Both the position numbers and the translations under genes were made by a program. From NCBI RefSeq assembly GCF_002234675.1, contig NC_019859.2:12663483-12727482 (forward strand): a stretch of 64,000 nt of DNA. The letters run 5' to 3'. The notes beneath the pieces are model-generated. The model worked only from the letters and a program-made list of their open reading frames with translations, was not told the DNA's origin and did no database searches. Origin of the DNA: Oryzias latipes. Lineage: Eukaryota; Chordata; Actinopteri; Beloniformes; Adrianichthyidae. The first letter of the stretch is position 1; each line of letters starts with the position of its first letter. Positions 18,913-39,930 of the stretch are shown piece by piece.

Positions 18913-20670
18913 CAGTGGTGTTGCTAATGTGATCACATGACCAAAAGCGATGGGTGTAGGAGCCGCATGAAGGTACAGTATTTTGGTTTTCAGTTTGGAA
19001 ACTCATTTTACATGTAAGCCTTTCAAATTCTTTCAAATTTAGTTGGGGAAATATTTACCAACAAAAGAAGGTTAGTTTTATTTAAAAATAGATTACAACT
19101 TGATACATTATTTTTTTCCAACATTAAATATAATTCTAATTACTAAAAAGGGCAAAAATGAGCTACAGGTCAATGTAAGACTAAAATAACTTTCAGTCCA
19201 AAATATTTTGATGAAAGGGAAAAAACGGAATAAAAAATGAATGAATGAATTAACTAATATAGAAATGACTCAATGATTAATGTATGATAAAATCAATTAG
19301 GTAAATATTTACTAACTAATAATAAAAATAAAATCCATTTGTATCCTCTACCTTCATTTTAACCTGACATATGTGATTTTTTTTAATCTAATATAATTAA
19401 TGTTACAGATTTGAAATTGAATCAGCCTTTTTGTTGAGTTTTATTGGGTTGCTGACTTTTATTATAAAAAAACGAAATCTTTTCAGCATTTTATGCCCTA
19501 AAAGATTATAGCATTCATCTATGACTTTGTGTCAACGGCCATTCCTTCAGTCGGTTCTGTTTAGATTGACAGTGTATCATTTAATTTAATTTACAAAAGA
19601 TTAAATGTCTTTTTGTTACATTTCTTAGTTAATTAAACTTTTGTTTTATAACGTTTCAAACAATTTTTTTTATTTAAGCTAAATAAAGGAGAAGTTTTGT
19701 ATTTCTAAAAATGATGAATTGTTGAAGTCAAAATGAAAAGATGAGCCATTTTTGCCACAAAGAAGAGGATTTATTTTGAAGGAATAATCAGTCTTTGGAT
19801 TTCATCAATCAGAATTGAAATTTGTGAAGATGATTATGATTTGTGTGAGGAAACTGGAGATTCTAAACAAGACTGTAAGATAATGAAATTAGGCTGGTTC
19901 GTTCCCTTCAGTTTCCTGCACACAGAAATAAATGAATAATGACTCAGAGACAAAACTTAGCTTTTGTAGGTTTACTCCGAACAAAGAGCACAAATTTGTA
20001 CGCAGGGTCACAGACAGATGAACAGAGTACCTAAAAGTGTCAGATCTCTCTGAGGTTATCACAGACATTTGGCAGACCGCATACACCGGGACACACAAAG
20101 ATGAACAGGGAGGATGCTCGAGGAATGTTACAAGACAATAGTCTTGGTTGTGCTCTGTAGTATAATTTTGAGATGATAATACATAGTGAACCAAGTTTAA
20201 ACCATTAATGTGATGAAAAGTTAATGTAATAAAATGTAAAAGGGAGTTTCTAACTGTTCTGTTTCTAATCCCTCCTAACAATTTGGTTTAAGTTTTTTTT
20301 AAACCCAGTCATATTGTCAATTTACAAAATCAAATATTCTTAGTTCTCTCAAAACACAGTCTGAAACTAAAATTTAAAAACTTGTTGAGAAACTAAATGA
20401 AAACTTCAGACAGCTGAGAAACTACAAGATGTTTTTTTTTTTTTCAGAAATACAAAAATCAAATATATCCAGAAGGAAGGAGCGACGAAGATATTCACAA
20501 TTGTGGTATATTGTGCATGTGTTAATGTTTAGTTCCCTCACTTTAGAAGACCGGATCTTTTTTCAAATTTAATAATAAGGCACTATTCAAACAAAGTTGA
20601 TAGTCATCGGATAAAAGTTTGTACTTTTGTTGTCTTAGCATGACATGGGTCATGTCTTTCAAGAAGAGTA
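18913..20670. other. AT-rich convergent intergenic region between ptpn9 and thsd4
   Basis: Both flanking genes end here. The sequence is strongly AT-rich with short homopolymer runs (poly-T near 20,432) and no recognisable exon, RNA gene or transposon. Part of it should be the thsd4 3' UTR (minus strand), but I did not find a convincing poly(A) signal close to the stop. Confidence 0.5.
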
Positions 20671-23600
20671 TCACCGACGAATGCGGTTCCTTTGAATTGA
20701 CACGGGGTACGTCCTCTGAGTACGAGAGCAGGAAGTGCAGCAAACTCTTGTGTAGTAAGGGTAAACGCAGAGGCGGGCCTGAACCACTAACACGCAGTTA
20801 TGGAACTGGTCACTGCAAAGTGGATCTGTCAATCACATTAAAAAAAAAAGAAAAAAAGATCAGATCAAATGATTTTGCTGCTGCCACTTGGACTTGGGAG
20901 TAACCTTTTTGTTGAACACCCTGTTTAGTTCATCGGCTCAGAAAATGTATCCAAATCTAACAACCTAAAATACTGTTAGAAGCTGTTTCAGTTTGTTTCA
21001 TTTAGAAAAAGAGATTGTGCAAACAAATCAAATGAAATTCTTCAATTAAAAAAAAACTTTATGACTGAGTAGTTTTGTAGATTGTGGCAAAAAGTAATTT
21101 TAAAAACATGCAGTCTAATCATTTATAAGACCGGGTGTCATGGTTTACCTGCAGCCTGACAAACCATCTGTTACTAGAAGTTTATAGCTATTACTACAAA
21201 TTAAAATGAAAGTTCAATGCTCTATGTGAGCACAGCCTCTTCTTAAAAAAAAAAAAATGTTTTAATCTACGAAATAAAAACTTTTGGTGTCCCTTTCTAT
21301 AAATGAAAACTGTTCAATTAGTAATTAAATTCCCACTCTGACTCTAATCATCTTTTGATCTAGTATATCTATCTATTTATTTATTTATTTTTTAAACGTT
21401 CCCAGTCGTCTTTATATTATGATTTGTGTTGTTTTTCTCTACAATAAAAAAAATCTGTTTCGCTTTGTAGGACCTAGTTTCTGCAGAGCGGCAGAAATTC
21501 ATGGGAAATGTGCCTCTAAGTTGTGGGCAGAAGTAGGCCTGCCCTCATCTCCCAACACCCCCTTGTTTTCACTCTGTCCCGCTATTTTACAGCCCCTCAC
21601 AACTCCAACCTAACATTACCGGTGCAACAAAATTGGTGATTAATATTGTAGCCACCCAGCGTACAGCTTTGAGCCAGATTTCAGCTCAGACGAGGAAACC
21701 GAAGACGTACATGGATCTATTTGTCTGCAAGTGGATGCATCGGAATGGAGCGGAGCAGGCAGCTTGTGGCCTGCTCAGCATGTTCTCTATACGAAACAAA
21801 AACACTCTTTTTCCAACATCATTTTTTCTATTTGCTCCTGATTCACAACAGTTTGAAAAAAGAAATATTCAGAATTTTCTTTATAAATGCCTCTATTATC
21901 AGAAAAATGCCACAAGAGCATGTAAAAAAACAACATCACAATTTTCATTGGAGCGGATCTTTAAATGTACTTTTTTACATTGATTTAAAAATCATTGTCA
22001 ACATCATAGGTTCCTGAAAAAGACAGAGATGCTTTCCCTTTCACGCGTTACCGTAATATTTACATACACTAGACTAGAGTCAGTGCTGTATTGTTGAATA
22101 GACCTACTCGTTTCAGTTAGACATGGTTGTTTGTTGCATTCCTCACGACTCTCAGGAATTGAAATGGGGTGACAGTCGTCACTTGGAACAATGTCGTCAG
22201 TGAGACAGCGGACCTCACGCACCCGGTAGCCGCTGTTACAGGAGCGAGAGCACTGAGGAGATGCACGGGGAGAAGCAGTACAACTGAACACAGACTGCTG
22301 AGGTCACTTACAAAGAAAAGCACAGACAAAGGCAGGTGACTCAAAAGTCCTCACTTGACTCAAAACATTATTATTGGTGTTTAATTGTTGATCTAAAGGT
22401 TTGAAGACATTGGCACAAGTAATATTTCACATAACTCTAATAAATGTACAAGAAAACAGAAATAGCATACCGTAATTTTACACTTGAGAGCACATCTAGC
22501 CAAAGTGGACGGATGAAGGGATTCAGATTTTTTGTGGGCGTTGAACTTCGCTTTTTAAAAGTTGACTCATAATTATTTGACAAAAAGGGTGTACCTCTTT
22601 ATCTAATAGCATCTTTTATAGTTTTTGAATTTATCTTTACTGCCTGAGTAGAACCTTACTTGTTCAACAAAGTTTCTTTGAGCTTTTTCTTACACATTAA
22701 TGAAATTAACAAAACAATGGCAACAGTCACATTTGCTTTGAAATGAAACAGACTTTTCCTCACCTATAATCGTTAAAATATACATGATTGTGCAAAGAAT
22801 GGAACAGATGGGTGTCTAACTCAAAACCTCAATGGCTAATGTCAGTATTTTTTCCAACTTTCCCTGGTTTTGGTACTTCTTTTTGGTAAAATACAACTTA
22901 TCCAGGTAAGTAGCGGCAGGTTGGGCAAGAATGTGTGGAAAACAAGCAGGACAGTTGCTTTTTAGATCTGTAGTTTGAAATCTTCGGTGACTGATCCCAT
23001 AAACTTACCGCACTCCATTCTGTGACGTACCACTGGACCCCACAAGGTTTCAGTCTGCAGGGCTGCGATGTGATTGGCTTAGACAGACCGGAACATTTGA
23101 ACTGATCCACAACCTCTTGTAGACCGTTGTTGGTGAAAATGCAAAGTGCACTGCGGGTCTGTGTGCCGTTTCCACATTCTGCAGAACACTTGCATCAAGT
23201 GTGAACAAAGGTGAAGCCGATGTGTTTGGTTTAACCAAAAACTTTGGACGTCCTTATGAGAGTTACCTGGCTCCAAGGTCCTGTGTACCACTCAAGCTGA
23301 TTTTGACAGGGGCCAGCATCGCATGATGTCACAGCTGGTGGGCGGTCCCCTTCACAGCCATCCAGTGGGAGATCACTCCCACCACGATTGCTGAGACATA
23401 CGACCGATCTGGTTTTATTCCCTCGACCACACTCTGCAGAACACTGAGAAATTTCAGACAGATTTGGATGAAGCTTCTTTTTTAATACCCTCCATCCATT
23501 AATACATTTTCTTCACACAACCAAATAGTGGTGGTGTTACCCGCTGGCTCCAGAGAGAGGTGAACCAGCTTCTTGCACAGACTCCCATATCACAGTTTTG

Positions 23601-26600
23601 TAGAAAGTCTGGCTTTAGGCTCATGTTGCACTCCTGCTCATCCTCCACAACCCCCTGATTGCTCACACACACCACTTCCCTGCTGCGCTGGCCCACTCCA
23701 CATGGCACTGAGCACTGAAGGAAAACAGAAGACTCATCTCTGCTGACAGAAGACATGTGCTTCATTTATTTGCTCATGCTGATTTTATATTTTCAATGGG
23801 CATATGGCTCTAATAACAGAAAAGAATGTTTTTTCCAAAATTTCAATTGTTAGAGCAGAAGTTCGCTGTTATGCAGAGATGAAAATGCTGAGCTCAGAAG
23901 TTGTGTAGCAGCTTCATATAAACGTCAAATATTTTGTTTTTCTTACAGGGCTCCAGTCAGACCGGAGCTCCCAATGACTGCAGATCTTCAGCTGGCATGT
24001 GGATTGTGTCATCGGCCTTTCAGACGTGCCGCACTGCTCTGGCGCCACAGCAACAGAAGTCTCTGTCCCATTGTCATGAACTCGGGTCACCTGGCAGCAG
24101 ATCACCTGACGCATCTGACTGCCAGGCCCACACTTCCTGCTGCATTCTGACCACTCCCCAATGTCCCAGCTGACCGCAAATCAAAGAGGACAAAGAGAAA
24201 TTTGGAGGAAATGAAAAGCAAACGCCAACTGTGGTGACCATCTAATAAAGGAAACCACCAAGAGATTAGGCCAACTATGTGTCCTAATTTTAAGAAGATT
24301 AAATGGACTTCATGCCAAATGTCACTAATTTGCAACATAATCCAGGACTTTACCTAATTTAACATCCCCTTGAATGGAAAAAGCAGGATCTTTAAAGCAC
24401 GTTGTTTACCTGAGAATGGAAAGCAGGCCAACAGGGGCAAGAAGTTCCAGTACTGATACCATAAACTGTTTTTTTGCAACCCCTCCATTGCTGCGGTCCA
24501 GTAAATGTTTATGGTTTGCAATAATCCTAAATAGTTTAGCAATGAAATATGTAAACACATTTTGTGGAAAGCAGCGATGTATGGAAAACCTTTGTTGTAA
24601 TCTGATCCCACACTGCCTCTCATTCCTGGGATGCCATTAAAAAAACAGAATAAAAGTAAGCACTTTTTTTAATCACTCTCACCAGTTGACCATTTAAAAA
24701 AAAAACACATTTGAACCTATTCTCTCTTTTAGCATCTGCTGTATGGCCAAATAGATTACATTTTTTGTAGATTTCGTTCTAAATTCAATTAAATACTTTT
24801 TAAAGACTCACTCTGATCATCTATTTTCAAGTCGTTTTTTTTGTTATAATTGTGCCTTATTTAGCACACACAAAAAAACCCTGTGTCGTTTTCTAGAAGA
24901 TACTATAGTTGCTGTAAAGCCACAGTAGTTTATTAGAAATTCACCTCTGAGTTGTGACACAGGGAACCCCCCCCCCCCCCCGTTACTGAGAGCTCTCTGT
25001 TTACACACTCTCCCACTAGCTTACAAACCCGTCACAATCCTAGTCCAACATTACCCATGCAATAAAATTAGCGAGTAATATTGGAGCAGGTTTGAGCCAG
25101 GTTTGAGCCAGCTTCCAGCTCAGACGAGGAAAAAAAGGAGCAGGGAGCTTGTGGCCCACCCAGCGTATATTCTTCATCACAAATATGCTTTTTTTTTTTT
25201 CAAACTGAATTTTTTTTGCTGCTCCTGATTCACAACAATTTGAATAAAGAAATACCAGTACTCAGAAATGACACTTTCACTGTCCATCATAGGAAAAATG
25301 TTACAAGAACATGTGAAAAACACCAAAGACAATTTTCATCAGAGTAGGTCAAGGTTAAAACATAACAACAAAATAATATCCATTGAACAAAAGGAAAACA
25401 AATTTCTGGCCATCCTCAGGTTCTGCCAGTGAGAGAGTTGGGTTTATTTCTTTTTTATACATACATCATTTTTTCATTGGGATGCCTGTTTTTTTTTAGA
25501 GTAGTTGTTCACATCCATCTTTCTTTTAAAATCCAATCTAAAGGGAATTGCAGTGTATGTAAAAATCTGGTCAGAGAGTGTGGTTGCATTTTACTCACTA
25601 GGGAGGACAGGGATATTCGTTGCAGTCCTCCTGGTTTGTTGGTTCATTGGAAAGGTCACAAAAGTCAGCTGGAACAGTCATCTGGGAGTCACTGTCGACA
25701 CACTCCCAAAATACAGCACGCGTCCCTGCAGTGACACACTCAGCAAGTAAGTGTTTGCCCACTTTTATAGGCACTGACACACGATCCTTTTTCTTTTATT
25801 GGAGCAGATGGAGTACCTCAGGTACATTTTGGGAAAAGGAGGTTGACTGGTGAAAAAGGAAAATGAACCACAGGAACAAACCCATGAGGGCTCTTACCAG
25901 TACCACAGGTTGTGCTGCATCCTGTGTGTCCAGTCTTTGTCCAAACATAAGTGGACTGAGATACAAAGTTGATGCTGGTGTCAAAGGAATCCTTTTTGGA
26001 ATGGGTTTTATCCTTGACAGTGATGCTGTTAACGGTGGCCTCTGTGTTGACTCTCTCATCTCCATCCAATTGCGCTTCAGTGTCATCTGGGGGAAAATGT
26101 TTCTTGGATTTTTCTTTTTTTTCTGCACTATCAAATTTCATGCATTACTGTGTTTGGTGTGCCATGCAGATGTCATCCTCTCATAGTCCCTAAATACCAC
26201 GTAAAACGACACATACAATTTTACAAATATAAGGCTAGAATAAAAAAGGAGTATGTCATTAATTAGAAAAAAAACAGTTAGATAATTCACTCAGCACCTT
26301 TGTGAGCTGAGTTCTGTTATTTAAGTAAGAGATGTAAGGGTTAGAAAAAATTGATGAGTGAAAATGAATTTTTTGTCATTTTTCCCATTTTTTACTTGTT
26401 ATTAGTTTGACCTGAAACCGTAAAGTTTTTTAGTTTGCAAGTTGGTGCACGCACTCACCTGGAGGCATTATGTCAGGTGTGTCTGGTTCTGGAGAAGAGT
26501 GAATAATTATAGGTATGCTGTATTCATAATGAACACTTGGACCTGGTTGTTGGTAAATTAACTGTTAAAAAAAAAACAAAATCCACATCTTTACACATTG

Positions 26601-27433
26601 AGAAGCTGCAGGTCAGAGATATTTGTGGAGTGTGTTTTTGCATCTCACATAAAGATGCAGGTCATCAGTCAAGGGTCCTGGTGCAGTGATGGATTCTCCA
26701 TTCCAGGAATGGATCTCATTTGGCCGTTTATAGATCAGCTGCGTTCCAAGAGCAAAGTAAGTGCCAGGTCTGTCAATCACCCAGTTTCCGTTTATGATGG
26801 AGATGCCGCTCCGGGTCTGCAGGGCTGGAGAAACATCTTAATGTCTCACAACTTCAGGATTTGCCATTTTGTGATCAATTCTGTCTTCAAATGTAGTTAT
26901 CTGAAGATACCCAAATAATTTCGACTCTTTTTTGTCTCCTGGACGCTGATGTTGCATGCTCCTGCAGGAATCTCTGCAATCTTATTGTAGCCAACGTGAA
27001 GAAAGTCCCGAGAGAAATTTCCTCTCACTACCTCAAAGCCCTGCCATCACACAAATTCAAAAACAACGCGGCACACACAGACACAACTGTCACACAGAAA
27101 TCAGTTTTTTTATTTATAGCAATCTATGATACCTTGAATGACTTAATTTTACAATTTACATTAGTTTGATTTTCTCCCATCAATTATTTATTGTTTTTTC
27201 CTTCAAAACGTTTTCCCAAAATATAATAAAAGAAAATGACTGTTTAGTCTTTTCTGCTAAATATGAATAATTGACATTTTAAAAGGCAGATGTTGTACCT
27301 GCAAAGGGTATGAGCTCCTTTTGATATCCCAGGGAAGAGCACCTGAAACTAGGCAGAAAAGGCAGAGGAGATGGATGAGAGCCCCAAAACGACCCTGCTG
27401 CAGAGAGCAGAGCAGCTCCCACAGTCCAGCCAT
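20671..27433 (-). CDS. thsd4: Thrombospondin type-1 domain-containing protein 4-like (ADAMTSL6-like), short form
   Basis: Secreted extracellular-matrix protein; the family binds fibrillin-1 and promotes microfibril assembly. Twelve coding exons join in frame: 27299-27433, 26911-27040, 26649-26824, 26459-26561, 25898-26086, 25599-25725, 23947-24169, 23541-23714, 23267-23443, 23009-23188, 22108-22252, 20671-20825, giving 637 residues. Order: signal peptide ([14 protein letters not shown], residues about 19-32), ADAMTS-type spacer (46 to about 180, with [10 protein letters not shown] and YKRPNEI), a low-complexity stretch, six thrombospondin repeats from about 232 to 586 ([30 protein letters not shown]) and a C-terminal PLAC domain (CSDQFHNC, then [14 protein letters not shown]). 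The PLAC exon lies 1.3 kb past the preceding exon and was found by matching the split codon. Against human THSD4 the first thrombospondin repeat and the Cys-rich domain are missing, as in the short isoform. A paralogous ADAMTSL gene is possible, but the repeats match THSD4 best. Confidence 0.87.
21324..21966 (-). repeat. MITE family A, copy 2 (thsd4 last intron)
   Basis: Reverse-oriented, near full-length copy starting at ATTCCCACTCTGACTCTAATCATCTTTTGATCTA and ending at GAGCGGATCTTTAAA. It carries the shared core around 21,460-21,780. The open frames here, with an [13 protein letters not shown]-like peptide, recur in other copies and belong to the repeat, not to a host gene. Confidence 0.85.
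24799..25352 (-). repeat. MITE family A, copy 3 (thsd4 intron)
   Basis: Reverse-oriented copy from TTTAAAGACTCACTCTGATCATC to CATCAGAGTAGGTC. It contains a run of about 14 C at 24968-24981 and the shared GAGCCAGNTTCCAGCTCAGACGAGGAA core. Confidence 0.82.
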
Positions 27434-30400
27434 GAAGAGACTGAGGAAAGACAAACTGAACACACGCAGATGCTTGAAAAGCAACTATGAGCTTGTGAGG
27501 TGGGGTTAATCTGGAGGATGGGAAGGAGGAAAGGACAAGATGTGGGACCAATGAAAGGAGAGATGTTTGAAAAAGGTAAAAATTATATTAGTATTTTTTC
27601 TTTTTACGTTATGGTCCCGCTTGTTTAAGTCTGAATTTTGTTCAGACCTCAAAATGCAATTTCTGAAATTATTTTTTTACATACATTGTGGTCATATCTA
27701 AATGTTACTTTTGTGAAAGTAATATTAGTACATTGTTTTTAAACACTGTTTCACTGGAATGTGAAAGGACTTTTTAAGTTTCCAACTTTTATACTTCCTT
27801 CTATTATTTTCTAATGAAAAGCCGACATTTGTAAGACTTGTTTCTAATATATCTCCAATTTTTGCTTCTTTATCCTCTGTTATTTTTTTACTCCTCTATA
27901 AAAGTGCTGGAAAAAAGAAGATTTACTACAAAACAAAACCACCACAGTCAGAAAATTGTAGATAAACAAAGTTAGATAAAACTTAACTTTTCCCAGACTA
28001 TTGTGGTCCTTGACTACACAGAATCAATCACATGGTTTTTATTGTGTTTATTCAAATTCTTCTGATTTGTAGTACTAGTTATTCTCTAACATATTATTTC
28101 TATTAGATCAGTAGTTATTTTAAAAATGCTGTAAAGTATTTAAAACTTTACCATGGACTTCAGCCAAGGACAACATAGGTAGGGAAACATAATTGGTTGA
28201 AAGATTTAAATAAGTCAAAAACATTTGCCACACATGTAAGCTCAACAAAAAAACAAGAAAATTAAGAGAAATATAGTTTCAATGTCATATCACTCCCAGC
28301 ATTTGTGTGGAGAAATAAGAGACCTTTTTCCTAGCAGAAAATATTCCTCTCACATGCACTGAAGGGAAATATTTTTGGCAGAAACATTGCAGTTGTTCTT
28401 GATTTGTTTTTTCCATTTGAACAGTGACAGAAATTATATCATGCCGAGCAGCATAACAGCTGTGCACATGACAAGTGTGACGGAAATCAGAAAATTTGAC
28501 AGCTTCAAAAAAAAAAAAGAGCTATTGTTACATGTTTGGAGTTACATGTAGTTTTCTTTTTTTACATGTAGTTTTCTTTGTTTGAAGCTTGTTTAACTGC
28601 TGCAACCCAATTCATTCAGACATTTCTCCTTTCTGGCCCCCAGCCAAAGCTTAGATGTCATTGCCCTGCAATGAATTCCCAGTGGTCACACAGTTATGAC
28701 GGGAGGATCTGTGAGTCTGTCAGGGAATACTGAAACGTCTGTCCAGGTGTCTGTTTCTCACAGTGACAGCTTAATAGGTATTACTGTAATCACACACACA
28801 ACATTCCAGCAGCTGGAAGCATAGCATCAGCTTCAACAATGCAGATCTCAAGTAACATCCCACAGCAGCACAACAGACCCAACAGAATGTGGATGTTAAC
28901 TGAATCTATTGTTTGTGAATCTAGAAATCTGATTAAAAACTCAAACTTTTTGTAAATTAACCAAATCTAGTAGTTTTTCAACTTTAGTCTTTGGAAGATT
29001 AAGTGGGATCCTTAATATATCATCTGGCAAAGAGTAACAAACAGAGAATAAAGTTATTCAAGAGAAAAACATTGTTTTCTTTTGTGTCTCTTTTTCCTAT
29101 CAGTTGCTTTCCCCTCTCTGTTTTCCCCAGCTGTCGGCTGTTTGATGTCCGTCTGTCCCATCCTAACCATCTGCCTCACAATCTAAATGAGAGGTTCTGT
29201 TGTCTTGCTGACACCTGGACGTCCTCTAACCACTTGTTACTTCGTCAAAAACCAAGTCCTTTTCTAACAGCGGTGTAAAAAATGGTATGATGACCGTTCA
29301 ATGAATGAAATTCCCCTGCAGCTGTTTATGTGGGTTGGTTGACTGGCTAAAAATATAAAAGCCTTTGACCTCTTCTAGTAAATTTAGACTCTGGAAAAAC
29401 ATGGTTTCTGTGACATTTTTGGTAAGAGAAAGCAATGCAGCAGTGAGAGTGATTATATCGCAAAGTAGGGGTTGGTTTGAATTCACACTTTGGTCTGCTA
29501 GCTCCCCCACTTGCCTTTCCTAAATTACAGACTTAAAACATGCACACCTATTTGCACCATGAGTACACCTCTTTGGTTATTTTCCGCTGCCACATTCCAA
29601 AAGGTTAAGCTATTTAGAAAACACATGTAACGAACAAGATCCATTCCACCTCAGAGGTTCCACTTACCAACCTGAAAGCCAGTGTTAGTGTCCAAGACCT
29701 TTATGAAAACTGTGACATACTGTGTTTGGACCTCTTCATGCCAAGTGTGCTGTTGGGGACCCTGATTACTTAACACATTTTAGAAACTGCAGACCTGCAG
29801 TACTAAAGTTCTGCTTGACGTGTAAGTTCCTGAGGTGAAGTTTCATCAGAAACCAATAATCTCTGTTCAAAACAATTTGAAAAACATCAAAGCATTGAAG
29901 GTTCTCCCTTTAAAAGTATCAGAGATTATTCACTCAATTTCTAAAATATTTTAAATATTTGATACAAGTAATCACTTTTAAAGGTTTGAACCAGTGACGC
30001 GTCAAATATATTTACACTAAAATATGCAAAGCAAAATAATCTTCTTGATTAAACTAATATAAAGAACTCAAAGTACAATTAATAATAATAAATAATAATT
30101 TTTTTTTTTTTATATTTTCTCTTTTCATCTAGTTATTTTTTTCTACTGTTGAATTGTATTTACCACAAAGTAATGTGCTAAATAAAAGTTTTTCTTTTCT
30201 TTTGTAAACAGTACATATATGTCATAAATAAATGTAATTAAAACTTCGAAAATATTGACCGGAAACATGGGGGGAAAAAACTGCATGCTTGATACAATTA
30301 TCAGGGTAAATGTCTTGGGACTCAAAAGTCACTTTCCAATTTTTCCATGTGCTGTTCCCAAGTCCGGTAAGGAAAGAGGGCAAACGAATTAGAAAACTCA

Positions 30401-30600
30401 TGCAAGCATTGGAGAAATAAACCAATTCTCCACAGTGAAGGCTCAGTCAAGAATTATTTGATCATCTTTGCGGAAAAGATTTAAAAAAATAATGAAAAAG
30501 TTTCTTTTTCTTTATTATTTTATATTAATCTTGTTTTCAACATTTAAAACAGTTTTTAAAACATCAGTCAGGACCACTTTACGCCACAAGGGGGAGGACA
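27434..30600. other. Intergenic region between thsd4 and melk (divergent 5' ends)
   Basis: Just upstream of the thsd4 start (27,434-27,560) lies purine-rich sequence that is probably its 5' UTR. The rest to about 30,600 is AT-rich DNA with no recognisable exon on either strand. I looked here on the minus strand for the missing THSD4 Cys-rich and first thrombospondin exons and saw none. Confidence 0.55.
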
Positions 30601-30728
30601 AAGCACAAACCGGAAGCAGGAAATGACGTCAACTTCAACGTGCGAAATTCAAACTTGTGGAACAAAACATTCCCACCGAGGCTGGGCGTCCACTGACAAT
30701 TCTCGGTCTGTTTTTCACTAAAACACAG
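30600..30728 (+). promoter_or_regulatory. melk: melk promoter and non-coding first exon
   Basis: A compact cluster of sites: ACCGGAAGC (ETS-like, about 30,609), a full CRE palindrome TGACGTCA at 30624-30631, and GCGAAATTCAAA at 30642-30653. Read on the other strand that last word is TTTGAATTTCGC, an E2F/CHR-like pair, fitting a gene known to peak in G2/M. A 5' UTR exon appears to end in CACAG before a GTAAATG donor at about 30,729. The next exon starts at 30948 after ATCACAG. Confidence 0.55.
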
Positions 30729-30982
30729 GTAAATGTACAATTTCCATTATGTTAAAGACAGTTTGAAAATATGGTCACTTCTTTTTTTTTTTGTTTTAAA
30801 CTGAAAACATTTAGCCATTTTTTCCGTTTTATTAAATGTGTCGCTTAACTTTAGCTAGCTAGTACCGGCGTTAGCTAAATATTTACACTGAGTTTTGAAG
30901 GTATTTTCATTTCATTGTTCATATATCATGTTTTTTTTTTATCACAGCGTCGTTTGTTTTTAAAGCGACACACACAGGGGAG

Positions 30983-38377
<7,395 letters not shown>

Positions 38378-38909
38378 GGGATGCATGTCTCTGACTGCAT
38401 CACTGTCTGTGGACACTGGTCTGTTTGTCAGAAATATGGCCTCCCTGTGAGTCTGTTCAGACTAAACAGACGTTTGCCAAGACTATGGAAGCATTTCTTA
38501 AAGTTTATAGACGTTTTACAATACACTTTGTGGGTTAGGGAATTTAATGGTAAAAGTAAAATGCCTTTTTTTTTTCATTTCCTTTTCTTACTATTATGCA
38601 AACATCTGCTGTCAACTGTGTTGGAGTGTATGAAATAGAGCAGCACGATTTCAGCTGAACCGCTTGGCTGCTGTTTGTTTTATGTCTTGATAAAATTTTC
38701 CCCTTAAGGTGCAACACCTGCCTGATGAACAAAAACACAGAATACTGCTGATTTTCTGTCTTTCTTTGTCTTTTATTTTATGTGTTTACAGCTCTGTTGT
38801 ATTCTATAATGATGTTTGACACGGTTATGTGAAGTATTTTTTTTGTTGACATGTTTCTATTTTTTCTTTGTCTGTCTGTGAGTTTTTAACTAATTTTGTA
38901 AATTAACAT

Positions 38910-38915
38910 AATAAA
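38910..38915 (+). terminator. melk: melk poly(A) signal
   Basis: AATAAA lies about 530 bases after the melk stop codon, with T-rich sequence upstream. It is the first canonical signal after the stop. Confidence 0.6.
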
Positions 38916-38929
38916 AGATATCCGCTTTT

Positions 38930-39780
38930 ATTGAGACCGATGGGGGGAGAAAAGTGTTTGGGGCAGTTAGTTAAAGTTACCAATTAGTTAAAGATGACTT
39001 TCAAACATTCTCAGCCTGTAAAATGTTGAGGATTTCCCAGATTTTTGCTTGTTAGATCTTTTAAATATTTCAAATGTTAATTTTTTTTTTAAATCAAAGA
39101 ATAGAATATATATAAAACAAATTATTTTGTTGGTAGATTTTTTTTTCAATAATTACCCCTAATAAAGCAGCTTTGGTTAAAAAATATTAGAAACTCCATA
39201 GCATTTAAACCAAAATGCCTTTTGTAGAGTGATCAGCATGTTGTCTACCAAATTCTTGAATTCTAAACAGGAAGAGGAATCTAAGATTATTTAAACGGAA
39301 GATAGTTTTATATTTAAGACAACAGAATGTTTGGTATGGAGAAATTGAAAAATATGGAAGTTCTGGAAATGGCTAAAAACAAAAGTTAAAGGCCACCTGC
39401 TGATTGGCAATTTAAAGTTGTGACTCTTTCAGGTGTGAGAAGCAAGGTTTAATGAGAAAAAAAACTTTCTTTATATATTTCTAATCACCTCTCATCCATG
39501 CTGCTTTTTATCACAAAATTGTTTTTTTCTTTCATCTTAAATTTGACATTTTTTACTGTATAAAATATTTAAGTTTAAAATTTGAAAGATCTGTCTGTCG
39601 GCTGTTGGACCATGAACCGAACCTCCATTGTTCCTCCCTTCAAACAGGTGGAGCTGATTTTCCAAAAATCAGTCTGGGCTCATTAGTTCATTCCTGTTTG
39701 AGATTCAAAGAAAACACGTGGTTAGCACATGAGGAGGATTACTTGGTTTAAGCTGAAGAATTTGGAATAATATGGGACGT
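38930..39780. other. Intergenic region between melk and the small membrane-protein gene
   Basis: AT-rich sequence without recognisable exons or transposons. The right end (about 39,600-39,780) is less AT-rich and probably includes the promoter of the next gene. Confidence 0.45.
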
Positions 39781-39930
39781 TGTTAAAGTAGGAGGAAGCT
39801 GAACGCCATGTGCATCTAGCTGGCCTATATTTCTGGGTAAGTGGCAAAGTGGCTATTTAACAAGTTGCTCTTAAAACTGACAATGTTTAGAAAAATTTTA
39901 TTTTAAATCATTTCTCTTTTGTGGCAGAAA

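Noticed and set aside
21633-22017. Overlapping plus-strand open frames with an [13 protein letters not shown]-like peptide
   Set aside because: The same peptide appears in the MITE copy at 60.6-61.2 kb on the opposite orientation, so it is part of the repeat.
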